64,000 nucleotides of DNA, taken from assembly GCF_001509835.1 (NCBI RefSeq), contig NZ_JXTJ01000012.1:62001-126000 (forward strand), written 5' to 3'. Both the position numbers and the translations under genes were made by a program. The stretch comes from Allobosea sp. WAO (GTDB lineage Bacteria > Pseudomonadota > Alphaproteobacteria > Rhizobiales > Beijerinckiaceae). Shown here one piece after another: positions 1-12,410 of the stretch (positions are counted from its first letter, which is position 1; each line of letters begins with the position of its first letter). Below the pieces are notes generated by a model. It did no database searches, was not told the origin of the DNA, and saw only the letters and a program-made list of their open reading frames with translations.

Positions 1-465
1 GCCTGTGTCGAGCGGCGCCCGGCGACGAGTTCGTCCTTCTCGGTGGAGGAGGCAGCCTATATCCGCAACCCGGGAAGCGGCGTCATCGTCGGTCATGCCT
101 TCCGCACCCGCGCCAAGGGCCAGGTCGTCAACGCGGCCGGCGAGGTGGTGCGGCTGGTGCCGGCGACCGCCTATGCGAGCCAGCGCTTCGCCAGCCTCTA
201 TGGCCGCGCCAAGTTCATCCCGGCGGCGAGCTACCCGCAGGAGGAACCGGATCCGCGCTACGCCGAGTACACGCGCACGACCAAGGCCGAGGCGAATGGC
301 CGTTTTGCCTTCGACAAGGTGGCGCCGGGCCGCTATTTCGTCACCACCCAGGTGATCTGGGGCGAAGAGGACGCGCTCTTTCGCGAGGGCGGTTCGGTCT
401 ATGACGAGGTGACGCTGACCGGCAAGGAAACCGAGCCGGTGCAGGTCATCCTTTCGGGAAAATGA
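1..465 (+). CDS. Lipoprotein with carboxypeptidase-regulatory-like domain (5' end missing)
   Basis: The reading frame is open to the first base of the window, so the gene starts upstream; 154 codons are visible. The second visible codon is a cysteine in the context ACVERR followed by a Ser/Thr-rich stretch, which is what the mature N-terminus of a lipoprotein looks like, so probably only the signal peptide is missing. The C-terminal part (GRFAFDKVAPGRYFVTTQV and the following strand) matches the end of a carboxypeptidase-regulatory-like beta-sandwich, a domain commonly found in exported proteins. Function is unknown. The gene ends 6 bp before mutT and may be co-transcribed with it. A GTG at 43 could serve as an internal start but would omit the cysteine. 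Confidence 0.7.
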   Translation, partial: ACVERRPATSSSFSVEEAAYIRNPGSGVIVGHAFRTRAKGQVVNAAGEVVRLVPATAYASQRFASLYGRAKFIPAASYPQEEPDPRYAEYTRTTKAEANGRFAFDKVAPGRYFVTTQVIWGEEDALFREGGSVYDEVTLTGKETEPVQVILSGK

Positions 466-471
466 GGCTTC

Positions 472-876
472 GTGAAACTGCTGCTCGTCGTCGCCTGCGC
501 GCTGATCGATACCGATAACCGCGTCCTCGTCACCCAGCGCCCCGAGGGCAAGGCCCTGGCAGGGCTGTGGGAGTTTCCGGGCGGCAAGCTCGAAGCCGGC
601 GAGCGGCCGGAGCCGGCGCTGATCCGCGAGCTTTCCGAGGAACTCGGCATCGAGGTCAAGGAAGCCTGCCTCGCACCGCTTACCTTCGCCAGCTACGCCT
701 ATCCCGAGTTCCACCTCCTGATGCCGCTCTATATCTGCCGGCGCTGGGAGGGGACGGTCTCGTCACGCGAAGGGCAGGCGCTGAAATGGGTACGCGCCAG
801 CAAGCTGCGCGAGCTCGCCATGCCACCGGCCGACGAGCCGCTGATCCCGCATCTGATCGATCTGCTGGGAGCGTGA
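472..876 (+). CDS. mutT: MutT-type Nudix hydrolase (8-oxo-dGTP diphosphatase)
   Basis: 134 residues, GTG start. It is a single Nudix domain: GGKLEAGERPEPALIRELSEE (about residues 38-57) continues into LGIEV and fits the Nudix box GX5EX7REUXEEXGU, with the metal-binding REL-SEE glutamates intact. Length and the N-terminal strand (LLLVVACALIDTDNRVLVTQR) fit MutT, which removes oxidised dGTP from the nucleotide pool and prevents A:T to C:G transversions. The gene follows the lipoprotein frame by 6 bp. A less specific Nudix pyrophosphatase is the alternative. Confidence 0.87.
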   Translation: MKLLLVVACALIDTDNRVLVTQRPEGKALAGLWEFPGGKLEAGERPEPALIRELSEELGIEVKEACLAPLTFASYAYPEFHLLMPLYICRRWEGTVSSREGQALKWVRASKLRELAMPPADEPLIPHLIDLLGA

Positions 877-900
877 GCCGCGGCGGTCGATACCGTTTGC

Positions 901-992
901 GTCATGGTCGGGCTTGTCCCGACCATCCACGTCTTCTTCGATCGAATGCAGCGTTCAAGACGTGGATGCTCGCCACAAGGGCGAGCATGACG
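901..992. repeat. Palindromic intergenic repeat folding as a four-way junction
   Basis: The 149-bp gap between mutT and gltD (convergent) is filled mostly by nested inverted repeats. A left hairpin (ATGGTCGGG-CTTGT-CCCGACCAT, 904-926), a central stem (CCACGTCTT 927-935 with AAGACGTGG 957-965), a right hairpin of the type ATGCTCGCC-GGCGAGCAT, and the outer GTCAT/ATGAC pair (901-905 with 988-992) together form a cruciform. This kind of element, containing GTCATGnTCGGGCTTG, recurs in intergenic spaces of Hyphomicrobiales genomes. It could also act as a bidirectional transcription stop between the two genes. Confidence 0.75.
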
Positions 993-1025
993 TCGAGGTT
1001 TCGCGAGGCCTGAAGCGCCCGCCGC

Positions 1026-2450
1026 TCAGCGCGGCAGGATGGTCTCGCCCATCAGGTGCTTGTCGATCGAATGCGCCATCTGGCGGCCCTCGCGGATCGC
1101 CCAGACCACGAGCGACTGCCCGCGGCGCATGTCACCGGCGGCGAAGACCTTCTCGACCGAGGTCTTGTACGCCAGCATGTTGGCCTCGACATTGCCGCGT
1201 CCGTCGAGCTTGACGCCGAGCTTGGCGAGCAGCCCGTCATGGACCGGCGAGACGAAGCCCATGGCGAGCAGGACGAGATCGGCCTTGAGGTCGAACTCGG
1301 TGCCCGGGATCGGCTTGAAGCCGGCATCGACCTTGGCGCAATGCAGGCGCTTCACCTTGCCGTTCTCGCCGGTGAACTTCAGCGTGCCGATGGCGAAGTC
1401 GCGCTCGGCGCCTTCCTCATGGCTCGACGAGGTCCGCAGCTTCAGCGGCCAGTTCGGCCAGGTCAGCTGCTTGTTCTCCTTCTCCGGCGGCTGCGGCATG
1501 ATCTCGATCTGGGTAACCGAGAGCGCGCCCTGGCGGACCGAGGTGCCGATGCAGTCCGAACCGGTGTCGCCGCCGCCGATGACGACGACATGCTTGCCGC
1601 CGGCGAGGATCGGGCGGGCATTGCCTGATGTTTCCGGCTCGCCGCCATTGCGGCGGTTCTGCTGCGGCAGGAAGTCCATCGCGAACTGGACGCCGTCGAG
1701 GTCGCGGCCCTCGATCGGCAGGTCGCGCGGCTTCTCGGCGCCGCCGGTCAGGCCGATCGCGTCGTATTGCGCGAGCAGCTCCTGCGGGTCGATGTCGATG
1801 CCGACATTGACGCCGTAATGGAAGACGACGCCCTCGGCCTCCATCTGCTGGACGCGGCGCTCGACATGCGACTTCTCCATCTTGAAGTCGGGAATGCCGT
1901 AGCGGAGCAGGCCGCCGGCACGCGCCTGACGCTCATAGACATGGACCTCGTGGCCGGCGCGGGCGAGCTGCTGGGCGGCGGCGAGGCCGGCGGGCCCGGA
2001 GCCGATCAGGGCGATCTTCTTGCCCGTCTTGACCGCGGCCGGCTCGGGCTTGATCCAGCCCTCCTGCCAGCCCTTGTCGACGATGGCGCACTCGATCGAC
2101 TTGATGGTGACCGGGGTATCCTCGAGGTTCAGCGTGCAAGACGCCTCGCAGGGTGCGGGGCAGACGCGGCCGGTGAACTCCGGGAAATTGTTGGTCGAGT
2201 GCAGGTTCAGCAGCGCCTCGCGCCACTTGTCGTTGTAGACGAGGTCGTTCCAGTCCGGGATCTGGTTGTTCACCGGACAGCCATTGTGACAATACGGGAT
2301 GCCGCAGTTCATGCAGCGCGCCGCCTGGTCACGGGTCGCCTCGGCGCCGAGCGGGATCACGAACTCCTTGTAGTTCCTGATCCGGTCGGAGGCCGGAAGA
2401 TACTTCCGGTCGCGCCGGTCGATTTCGAGAAAGCCGGTTACCTTGCCCAT
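1026..2450 (-). CDS. gltD: Glutamate synthase [NADPH] small subunit
   Basis: 474 residues. The beta subunit of glutamate synthase (GOGAT) transfers electrons from NADPH through FAD and iron-sulfur clusters to GltB for reductive transfer of the glutamine amide to 2-oxoglutarate. The N-terminal cysteine-rich segment (CMNCGIPYCHNGCPVNN, about 46-62; further Cys near 96-106, CPAPCEASC) supplies Fe-S ligands. GSGPAG (about 150) is the FAD-binding Rossmann motif, GGGDTGSDC the NADPH-binding one, and AAGDMRRGQSLVVWAI the conserved C-terminal FAD motif. It lies 4 bp downstream of gltB on the same strand, a gltBD operon. Confidence 0.97.
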   Translation of the reverse strand: MGKVTGFLEIDRRDRKYLPASDRIRNYKEFVIPLGAEATRDQAARCMNCGIPYCHNGCPVNNQIPDWNDLVYNDKWREALLNLHSTNNFPEFTGRVCPAPCEASCTLNLEDTPVTIKSIECAIVDKGWQEGWIKPEPAAVKTGKKIALIGSGPAGLAAAQQLARAGHEVHVYERQARAGGLLRYGIPDFKMEKSHVERRVQQMEAEGVVFHYGVNVGIDIDPQELLAQYDAIGLTGGAEKPRDLPIEGRDLDGVQFAMDFLPQQNRRNGGEPETSGNARPILAGGKHVVVIGGGDTGSDCIGTSVRQGALSVTQIEIMPQPPEKENKQLTWPNWPLKLRTSSSHEEGAERDFAIGTLKFTGENGKVKRLHCAKVDAGFKPIPGTEFDLKADLVLLAMGFVSPVHDGLLAKLGVKLDGRGNVEANMLAYKTSVEKVFAAGDMRRGQSLVVWAIREGRQMAHSIDKHLMGETILPR

Positions 2451-2454
2451 CGTC

Positions 2455-7176
<4,722 letters not shown>

Positions 7177-7775
7177 CGTCAACTCCGCTGCCGAAGGGGG
7201 CCGGCTTCCGCCAGCGCCCGTCAAAAATTCACACGGTTCCGTGCCGCCACCGGTCCGCCCTGCTCGCTTGCGAGGACCGGGCCGGTTTCGTCTCGTTTTC
7301 GAAGGTCGCTTGCGCCTTTTAGTCCCGCGCCCGCGCCCTTCGCAGGCGCGCAGGCTCTAGGCCCAGTCGCGCCTGGTCAGGCCGACGTTTTACGGGCGGC
7401 GCGCGCACGGATGGCTTCGGCGATATTGGCCATGCCTTCCGTCATGCTCCGCTCCATCGTTTGGCGGTCAGCCGGCCAAGCTCGCCGGGTGCCGCTCACT
7501 GAAAAATGGGACAGCATCACTGTCCTAACGTCTCGAACTTGCCAGAATTCCAATCTGGGCACAAGCGGCGATTTTGCGCTGCATCGAAATTTTATTGCTA
7601 ATTGCGTGATAGCTTCGACATTTTCACATCATTGGCTGCCTCAGGCCAGCCCGGAAGTTGTTTCTTCGCCCTCTGCGTGCACTGCGGTGACGACATGGCG
7701 GTGCGGCGGCGAGAGGATGGCGCGGCATCGGCCGATCCCCGACAACAGCATCCGGATCGGTTCACGGAAGGTGTC
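7177..7775. other. Long divergent intergenic region between gltB and the threonine aldolase gene
   Basis: About 600 bp with no convincing protein gene. It should hold the gltB promoter (minus) and the aldolase promoter (plus). Seen here are an inverted repeat GGACAG-CATCA-CTGTCC (7509-7525), an A/T-rich tract around 7570-7630 that stands out from the GC-rich surroundings, and a 22-codon minus-strand frame (7377-7445, GGAG 6 nt upstream) ending IAEAIRARAARKTSA that could be a leader peptide. I could not assign a regulator binding site. Confidence 0.4.
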
Positions 7776-8834
7776 ATGAATTTCGTCAGCGACAATCTCG
7801 CCGGAGCGAGCGCCCCCGTCCTGCAGGCCATGCTGGCGGCCAATGACGGACTCGCCGCCGCCTATGGCAACGACGCCTGGACGAAGCGGGTCGAGACCCT
7901 GTTCGCCGAACTGTTCGAGCGCGAGGTCGCGGTCTTCCTCGTCACATCAGGCACGGCCGCGAACGCGCTGGCGCTGGCGAGCCTCGTCCAGCCCTGGGGG
8001 GCAGTGCTCTGCCATCACGAGGCGCATGTCGCGGCAGATGAATGCGGGGCACCGGAGTTCTTCGCTGGCGGGGCGAAGATCGTCGGCCTGCCGGGTGATG
8101 GCTGCAAGCTCGCTCCGGAGGTCGTCACGGATCAGCTCGCGCGGATGCGGCCGGACTCGCTGCATCAGGTGCAGCCGCAACTCCTGTCGATCACGCAGGC
8201 GACCGAATGCGGGCTGGTCTATGCGCCGGACGAGATCGCGGCGCTGAAGCAGGCGATCGCGCCGCGCGGGCTGAGGCTGCACATGGACGGGGCGCGCTTC
8301 GCCAATGCCGTCGCAGCGCTCGGCTGCACGCCGGCGGAGACCACCTGGAAGGCGGGCGTCGACGTGCTCTCTTTCGGCGGGACCAAGAACGGCGCCTTTG
8401 CGGCCGAGGCGGTGGTGTTCTTCGATCCGAAAGCCGCGGCCGAGATGCCCTGGCGGCGCAAGCGCGCCGGCCACACCCTGTCCAAGGGCCGGCTGATCGG
8501 CGCCCAGTTCGAAGGCCTGCTGGCCGATGACCATTGGCTGGGTCTCGCCGGCCATGCCAACGCCATGGCCCGCAGGCTGGCTGCGGGCATCGCGGCGCTC
8601 GGCCAAGTCCGGCTCGCCTGGCCCTGCGAGGCCAACGAGGTCTTCGTGATCCTGCCGGAGGCTCGCCGTATCCAACTCAGGGCCCGCGGCGTGCAGTTCA
8701 TCGACTGGTCGGAGGGAGCGTTGCCGGCAGGGCAGGGATTGGCGCCGGGCGAGACGATCGGGCGCTTCGTCTGCTCCTTCGCGACCAAGCCGGACGATGT
8801 CGAGCGCCTGCTCGCGATCTTCGCTGAGGCCTGA
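7776..8834 (+). CDS. ltaE: Low-specificity L-threonine aldolase
   Basis: 352 residues. It is a fold-type I PLP enzyme that cleaves L-threonine or allo-threonine to glycine and acetaldehyde. The sequence runs NFVSDNLAGASAPVLQAM at the start, SGTAANALAL for the phosphate loop, HMDGARFANA for the cofactor-ring aspartate, and SFGGTKNGAFAAEAVVFF with the Schiff-base lysine, all in family order. The ATG at 7776 is preceded by GGAAGG at correct spacing; upstream in-frame codons (to 7602) are not conserved-looking. It is monocistronic and divergent from gltB. Confidence 0.9.
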   Translation: MNFVSDNLAGASAPVLQAMLAANDGLAAAYGNDAWTKRVETLFAELFEREVAVFLVTSGTAANALALASLVQPWGAVLCHHEAHVAADECGAPEFFAGGAKIVGLPGDGCKLAPEVVTDQLARMRPDSLHQVQPQLLSITQATECGLVYAPDEIAALKQAIAPRGLRLHMDGARFANAVAALGCTPAETTWKAGVDVLSFGGTKNGAFAAEAVVFFDPKAAAEMPWRRKRAGHTLSKGRLIGAQFEGLLADDHWLGLAGHANAMARRLAAGIAALGQVRLAWPCEANEVFVILPEARRIQLRARGVQFIDWSEGALPAGQGLAPGETIGRFVCSFATKPDDVERLLAIFAEA

Positions 8835-8937
8835 AAAACCCGGGAAACATTGGATTGCGACCGAAATCGTGCCGCAAGCACGCCGTAATCCTTACCGAGA
8901 ACTGAAGCCAGAGATTCTGCCGTACAAGGACAGGACC

Positions 8938-9729
8938 ATGGCACTTTTCACTTCGTCCGAGCGCGGCTCGCATGATCTGCGTCGCCGTCTCGCCGGGCTG
9001 GCCATAGCGGCCGCGGCCCTGGCTTCGGCCGGCCCGGCACTGGCCCAGATCGACGATTACGGCGGCGGCTACGCCTACTACAGCCGGGGCTATGATCGCG
9101 ATTACGGTTATGGCCGGCGCTATGACTACGCGCCGCTGCCCGCCGCCCCCATCCCGCAGCGCGCTATCGGGCGGATCGCGGCACGTGAGTTTGGACTCGT
9201 CCGGGTCGACCGCACGATTGCGACGCGCTCCTCCTATGTCGTCGACGGCGCGGGGCGCGATGGCGCCAGGGTGCGCCTGATCCTCGACCGCTACAGCGGC
9301 GATCTGATCGACAGGATCGTGCTGGGCGCGCCGGCACGCAGCGCCCGGCTCGATCAGGAAATCGAGCGTCCGGCGCAGCGGCTGATTCCGCGCCCACCGC
9401 CGCGTCCGGCCGAATTGAAGCCGCCTGCCGAGGCGAGCGCCCCGGCGACCGTGGCGCCGCCTTCCCCCGCCGCGCCTCCCGCCCCGGCGGTGGTGCCGGC
9501 AAAGCCGCTCGCCGTGCCGACCGTGGTGCCCAAGGAGATCGGCAAGCCGGCGCTGGTCAATCCCCAGGATGTCCGCAATGCCGACGGGCCGGAGCTGGCG
9601 CCGCCGCTGGCCCGCGCCCATCCGAGCGGCATCCCGGTACCCGACACCACCGTCCCGCCAGTGAGGATCGAGGGCACCAAAGCCGAGGCGCCGAAGCCCG
9701 AGATGGTCCCGATCGCGCCGCTCAACTAA
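8938..9729 (+). CDS. Exported proline/alanine-rich protein of unknown function
   Basis: 263 residues. A signal peptide is clear: basic region, hydrophobic stretch LAIAAAALASAGPA and cleavage at ALAQ (about 37). A Gly/Tyr-rich segment (YGGGYAYYSRGYDRDYGYGRR) follows, then a small folded region (about 75-130; REFGLVRVDRTIATRSSYVV ... LILDRYSGDLIDRI) like the short periplasmic PepSY-like modules of Hyphomicrobiales, then about 120 residues rich in Pro and Ala that probably are disordered and may span the periplasm or cell wall. I do not recognise a specific family. An intrinsic terminator follows. Confidence 0.7.
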   Translation: MALFTSSERGSHDLRRRLAGLAIAAAALASAGPALAQIDDYGGGYAYYSRGYDRDYGYGRRYDYAPLPAAPIPQRAIGRIAAREFGLVRVDRTIATRSSYVVDGAGRDGARVRLILDRYSGDLIDRIVLGAPARSARLDQEIERPAQRLIPRPPPRPAELKPPAEASAPATVAPPSPAAPPAPAVVPAKPLAVPTVVPKEIGKPALVNPQDVRNADGPELAPPLARAHPSGIPVPDTTVPPVRIEGTKAEAPKPEMVPIAPLN

Positions 9730-9771
9730 GGCGCCGGCGGATCGCACCGCAGCCGGCACCCCGCACGGAGA

Positions 9772-9808
9772 AAGGCCTCCCCGGTTTCCCGGGGAGGCCT
9801 TCTCGTTT
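9772..9808. terminator. Intrinsic terminator between convergent genes
   Basis: A perfect 13-bp stem (AAGGCCTCCCCGG, 9772-9784, with CCGGGGAGGCCTT, 9789-9801) has a 4-nt loop and is followed by CTCGTTT. It sits between the proline-rich protein gene (plus) and the hsp20 gene (minus). The T-run is weak on both sides, but the stem could stop transcription from either direction. Confidence 0.75.
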
Positions 9809-9839
9809 CTGCCGGGCGCGGTCTGCGCCTTGCCGGCGG

Positions 9840-10313
9840 TTACGCTGCCTGCTTGGTCGCGACCTTGGCTTCGATCACCTTGGCGCCCTGCGCACCGATC
9901 GGAATCAGGCGCGGCTTCTTGGCCTCGGGGATCTCGCGGACGAGGTCGATATGGAGCAGGCCGTTCTCGAGGCTCGCACCGGTCACCTGGACATAGTCGG
10001 CAAGCTGGAAGCGACGCTCGAAGGCGCGCGCGGCGATGCCCTGATGCAGGACCTCGCGCTTCTCGGTGCCTTCGGCAGCTTTCTTCTCGCCCCGGACGGT
10101 GAGGGCGTTTTCCTTGCTCTCGATGGCAAGGTCAGCCTCGGCGAAGCCGGCGACGGCGATCGAGATGCGGTAGGCGTTATCGGCGGTGCGCTCGATATTG
10201 TAGGGCGGATAGGTCGGCGCGTTGTCGACGCTGGTGGCCTGGTCGAGCAGCGAGAACAGGCGGTCGAAGCCGACGGTCGAGCGATAGAGCGGGGAAAGAT
10301 CGTAGGAACGCAT
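9840..10313 (-). CDS. Small heat shock protein, Hsp20/IbpA family
   Basis: 157 residues. An ATP-independent holdase chaperone that keeps unfolding proteins soluble during heat stress. The N-terminus MRSYDLSPLYRSTVGFDRLF is the IbpA-type start, the alpha-crystallin domain spans about residues 35-130 (YNIERTADNAYRISIAVAGF ... LENGLLHIDLVREIP, where the GLL element replaces the usual G-V/I-L), and IPIG gives the C-terminal I-x-I-type anchor. The gene carries a heat-shock promoter and an RNA thermometer in its leader (listed separately). A more specific symbol (ibpA or hspX-type) cannot be chosen from sequence alone. Confidence 0.93.
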   Translation of the reverse strand: MRSYDLSPLYRSTVGFDRLFSLLDQATSVDNAPTYPPYNIERTADNAYRISIAVAGFAEADLAIESKENALTVRGEKKAAEGTEKREVLHQGIAARAFERRFQLADYVQVTGASLENGLLHIDLVREIPEAKKPRLIPIGAQGAKVIEAKVATKQAA

Positions 10314-10408
10314 GATTGTCCTCCAAAGGAAGCGACAGAGTGTTCAGCCCGCCTCGCCATGAGCGCGGGCCTCGGTTGCAGTCTCGCGCAGCCGGTTCCG
10401 GCCTGCGC
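10314..10408 (-). promoter_or_regulatory. ROSE-type RNA thermometer in the hsp20 leader
   Basis: Read on the minus strand, the 95-nt leader holds three stems: GCGCAG-CCGG-AA-CCGG-CTGCGC (10386-10408), a GCCCGC/GCGGGC stem around 10346-10372, and a start-proximal hairpin in which TCGCTTCC pairs with the ribosome binding site GGAGG across a TTT loop (10317-10337), a few bases before the ATG. The UCGCU element opposite the Shine-Dalgarno matches the U(U/C)GCU signature of ROSE elements, which control small heat-shock genes in rhizobia by melting at high temperature. Pairing was judged by eye. Confidence 0.75.
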
Positions 10409-10415
10409 ATGACTG

Positions 10416-10444
10416 ATCTGGGGGAGGGTTTCGGGCTTTTCAAG
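10416..10444 (-). promoter_or_regulatory. RpoH (sigma-32)-like promoter of hsp20
   Basis: On the minus strand CTTGAAA (10444-10438) is followed after a spacer of about 16-18 nt by CCCAGAT (near 10422-10416), resembling the alphaproteobacterial RpoH consensus CTTG...CYTATnT. Transcription would begin near 10408, exactly at the base of the first leader stem of the thermometer. Confidence 0.5.
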
Positions 10445-10493
10445 ACCCCTGCGAGAGGGGCATAAGCAGCCTATCCGCCAGCTGGACGAGCCG

Positions 10494-11549
10494 ATGGCCG
10501 AAGCCGAATTCTTCCACGACGCCGGCTATCCCGTTCCCGGCCATGGCAAGGTCTGGTTCGCCGGGACCAGCGACGGCGCGAAGCTGCGTTTCGCCAGCTG
10601 GCACCCGACCGTCAGGCCGGAAAAGGGCACGGTGCTGATCGCCCAGGGGCGTGCCGAGTTCATCGAACGCTATAGCGAGACGATCGCAGAGCTGCGGCGG
10701 CGCGGCTTCCACGTCATCACCTTCGACTGGCGCGGGCAGGGCGGCTCGCAGCGCTTCACCGACCGGCCGCGACGTGGCCATGTCGGCCGTCTCGTGCACT
10801 ATGAGCGCGACCTCGCGCTCGCCGTCGCCGAGATGCAGGCGCGGTTGCCCGCCCCGCATTTCGCGCTGGCTCATTCGATGGGGGCGGCGCTCTGCCTCGA
10901 TGCGGCCCGGCGCGATGCCTTGCCGGTCGCTAGGCTGGTCGCGCTTGCGCCGATGCTGGGCATCGCGATGATCGAGCACCAGCGCTTGGCGCGCTGGCTG
11001 TCCTTCACGCTGTACTGGCTCGGCTTTGGCAAGGCCTTCGTGCCGGGCGGCGGTGAAACCGCGATCGGGACCAAGCCGTTCGAAGGCAACCGGCTGACCG
11101 GCGACCCCGTGCGCTACGCCCGCAATGCGTCGCTTACCGCAGCGGCGCGCGAGCTCGCCATCGGCGATCCCAGCATCGGCTGGATACGTGCGGCCTTTCA
11201 GCTGATGGACCGGCTGGCCGCGCCGCGCGCGGCGCTCGAAGTGCGGGTACCGACGCTGGTGATCGCCGCCGGGCGCGATCCTGTCGTGTCGACGCCGGCG
11301 ATCGAGCGCTTCGCCGCTAGGCTCAAGACCGGCTCGGCGCTGGTCTTGCCGACGGCGCGCCACGAAATCCTGATGGAAAGCGATGCGATCCGGGCCCAGT
11401 TCTGGGCGGCCTTCGATGCCTTCGTGCCCGGAGAGCAGCCGGAAGTGTCGCCCTCAGCCGGCGAGCAAAGCGAGCGCGGCCTGATGGAGGGCCTTGTTGC
11501 CGGCGGCGAGGATAGTCCCGCCCTCGGCGGCGCTGCCGCCGCTCCATGA
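10494..11549 (+). CDS. Alpha/beta hydrolase, lysophospholipase (PldB)-like
   Basis: 351 residues. Catalytic serine lies in the elbow LAHSMGAALC (about residue 126); the acid is probably Asp in AAGRDPVVS and the His in ARHEILME near 290. The oxyanion region TVLIAQGRAEFIERY and the FDWRGQGGS strand fit the serine aminopeptidase S33/monoacylglycerol lipase group. The likely substrate is a lysophospholipid or other monoacyl ester, but this is inferred. The last 32 codons (from 11454) lie antisense to the 3' end of hisN and encode a low-complexity tail, PEVSPSAGEQSERG and onward, that is unlikely to be conserved. Confidence 0.85.
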   Translation: MAEAEFFHDAGYPVPGHGKVWFAGTSDGAKLRFASWHPTVRPEKGTVLIAQGRAEFIERYSETIAELRRRGFHVITFDWRGQGGSQRFTDRPRRGHVGRLVHYERDLALAVAEMQARLPAPHFALAHSMGAALCLDAARRDALPVARLVALAPMLGIAMIEHQRLARWLSFTLYWLGFGKAFVPGGGETAIGTKPFEGNRLTGDPVRYARNASLTAAARELAIGDPSIGWIRAAFQLMDRLAAPRAALEVRVPTLVIAAGRDPVVSTPAIERFAARLKTGSALVLPTARHEILMESDAIRAQFWAAFDAFVPGEQPEVSPSAGEQSERGLMEGLVAGGEDSPALGGAAAAP

Positions 11550-12236
11550 GGTGACGATGCCGCCGGCGCCCTCGATGATCGGGATGAGGGCGACGATGTC
11601 ATAGGGCTTCAGCCCGCTCTCGATCACCAGGTCGACATGGCCGGCTGCGAGCATGCAGTAGGCGTAGCAGTCGCAGCCATAGCGGGGCAGGCGTACTGCG
11701 CTCTCGACGCGGCCATAGGCCTCTTTCTCGGCGCCGGCGAAGAGGTGAGGGCTCGTCGTCATCAGCGTCGCCTCGGCGAGCGTCGCGGTCTGGCGGGTGT
11801 GCAGCTCGCGCGGGCCGCCGGGGCCTTCATAGCGAGCCTTGCGGCCGTCGCCTGAATAGCGCTCGCCGGTGAAGGGCTGGTTCATCATGCCGTAGACCGG
11901 CACGCCCTTGCGCGTCAGCCCGATCAGCGTGCCCCAGACCGGAATCCCGGAGATGAAGGCACGGGTGCCGTCGATCGGATCGAGCACCCAGACATACTCG
12001 GCATCGGCGTTCTCGGTGCCGAACTCCTCGCCGAGCACGCCATGCTCCGGGAAGCTGCGCTTGATCAGGTTGCGCATCGTCGCCTCGCCGGCGCGATCGG
12101 CCTCGGTGACCGGGTCGAAGGTGCCGCCGGCCGATTTATCCTCGGTGGTGTGCTTGGCGCGGAAGAAGGGGAGGATGGCCTGCCCCGAGGAGGTCGCGAG
12201 CCCGGCGACGAACTCCGTGAAATCGACCGCGCTCAT
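11454..12236 (-). CDS. hisN: Histidinol-phosphatase, inositol monophosphatase fold
   Basis: 260 residues. The IMPase-superfamily metal sites are present: GEEFG (Glu, about 70) and DPIDGTRAFISG (metal-binding aspartates, about 88-99), plus the C-terminal aspartate in KPYDIVALIPIIEGAGG. The PYD-I-A-L-PI-E-AGG-V-T pattern and length match the HisN-type histidinol-phosphatase that takes the place of the HisB phosphatase domain in many actinobacteria and alphaproteobacteria. It would dephosphorylate L-histidinol phosphate. The ATG at 12236 (MSAVDFTEFV) is chosen over an upstream start. It overlaps the convergent hydrolase gene by 96 bp. Inositol-1-phosphatase is the alternative. Confidence 0.85.
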   Translation of the reverse strand: MSAVDFTEFVAGLATSSGQAILPFFRAKHTTEDKSAGGTFDPVTEADRAGEATMRNLIKRSFPEHGVLGEEFGTENADAEYVWVLDPIDGTRAFISGIPVWGTLIGLTRKGVPVYGMMNQPFTGERYSGDGRKARYEGPGGPRELHTRQTATLAEATLMTTSPHLFAGAEKEAYGRVESAVRLPRYGCDCYAYCMLAAGHVDLVIESGLKPYDIVALIPIIEGAGGIVTSWSGGSAAEGGTILAAGNKALHQAALALLAG

Positions 12237-12375
12237 TCCGAATCCCCTGTGTCCGCGGCCTATCGGGCCCGCCTCTGCCTTCATGCTGGCGACGCTGCGA
12301 GAAGACAAGGGCGATTGCGGTGCGGCGCTCGATCTGCGTCTGGCGCATACCCCTCGTCGGGTCCGACGATCGGGC

Positions 12376-12404
12376 TTGCGTTTTTGCGGTGCAGCGCATA
12401 TTGT
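12376..12404 (+). promoter_or_regulatory. Sigma-70-type promoter of the small RNA
   Basis: TTGCGT (12376-12381), a 17-nt spacer and TATTGT (12399-12404) lie in the spacer between two minus-strand genes but point to the plus strand, placing a start near 12411, right at the first stem of the predicted RNA. Confidence 0.6.
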
Positions 12405-12410
12405 GCACTG

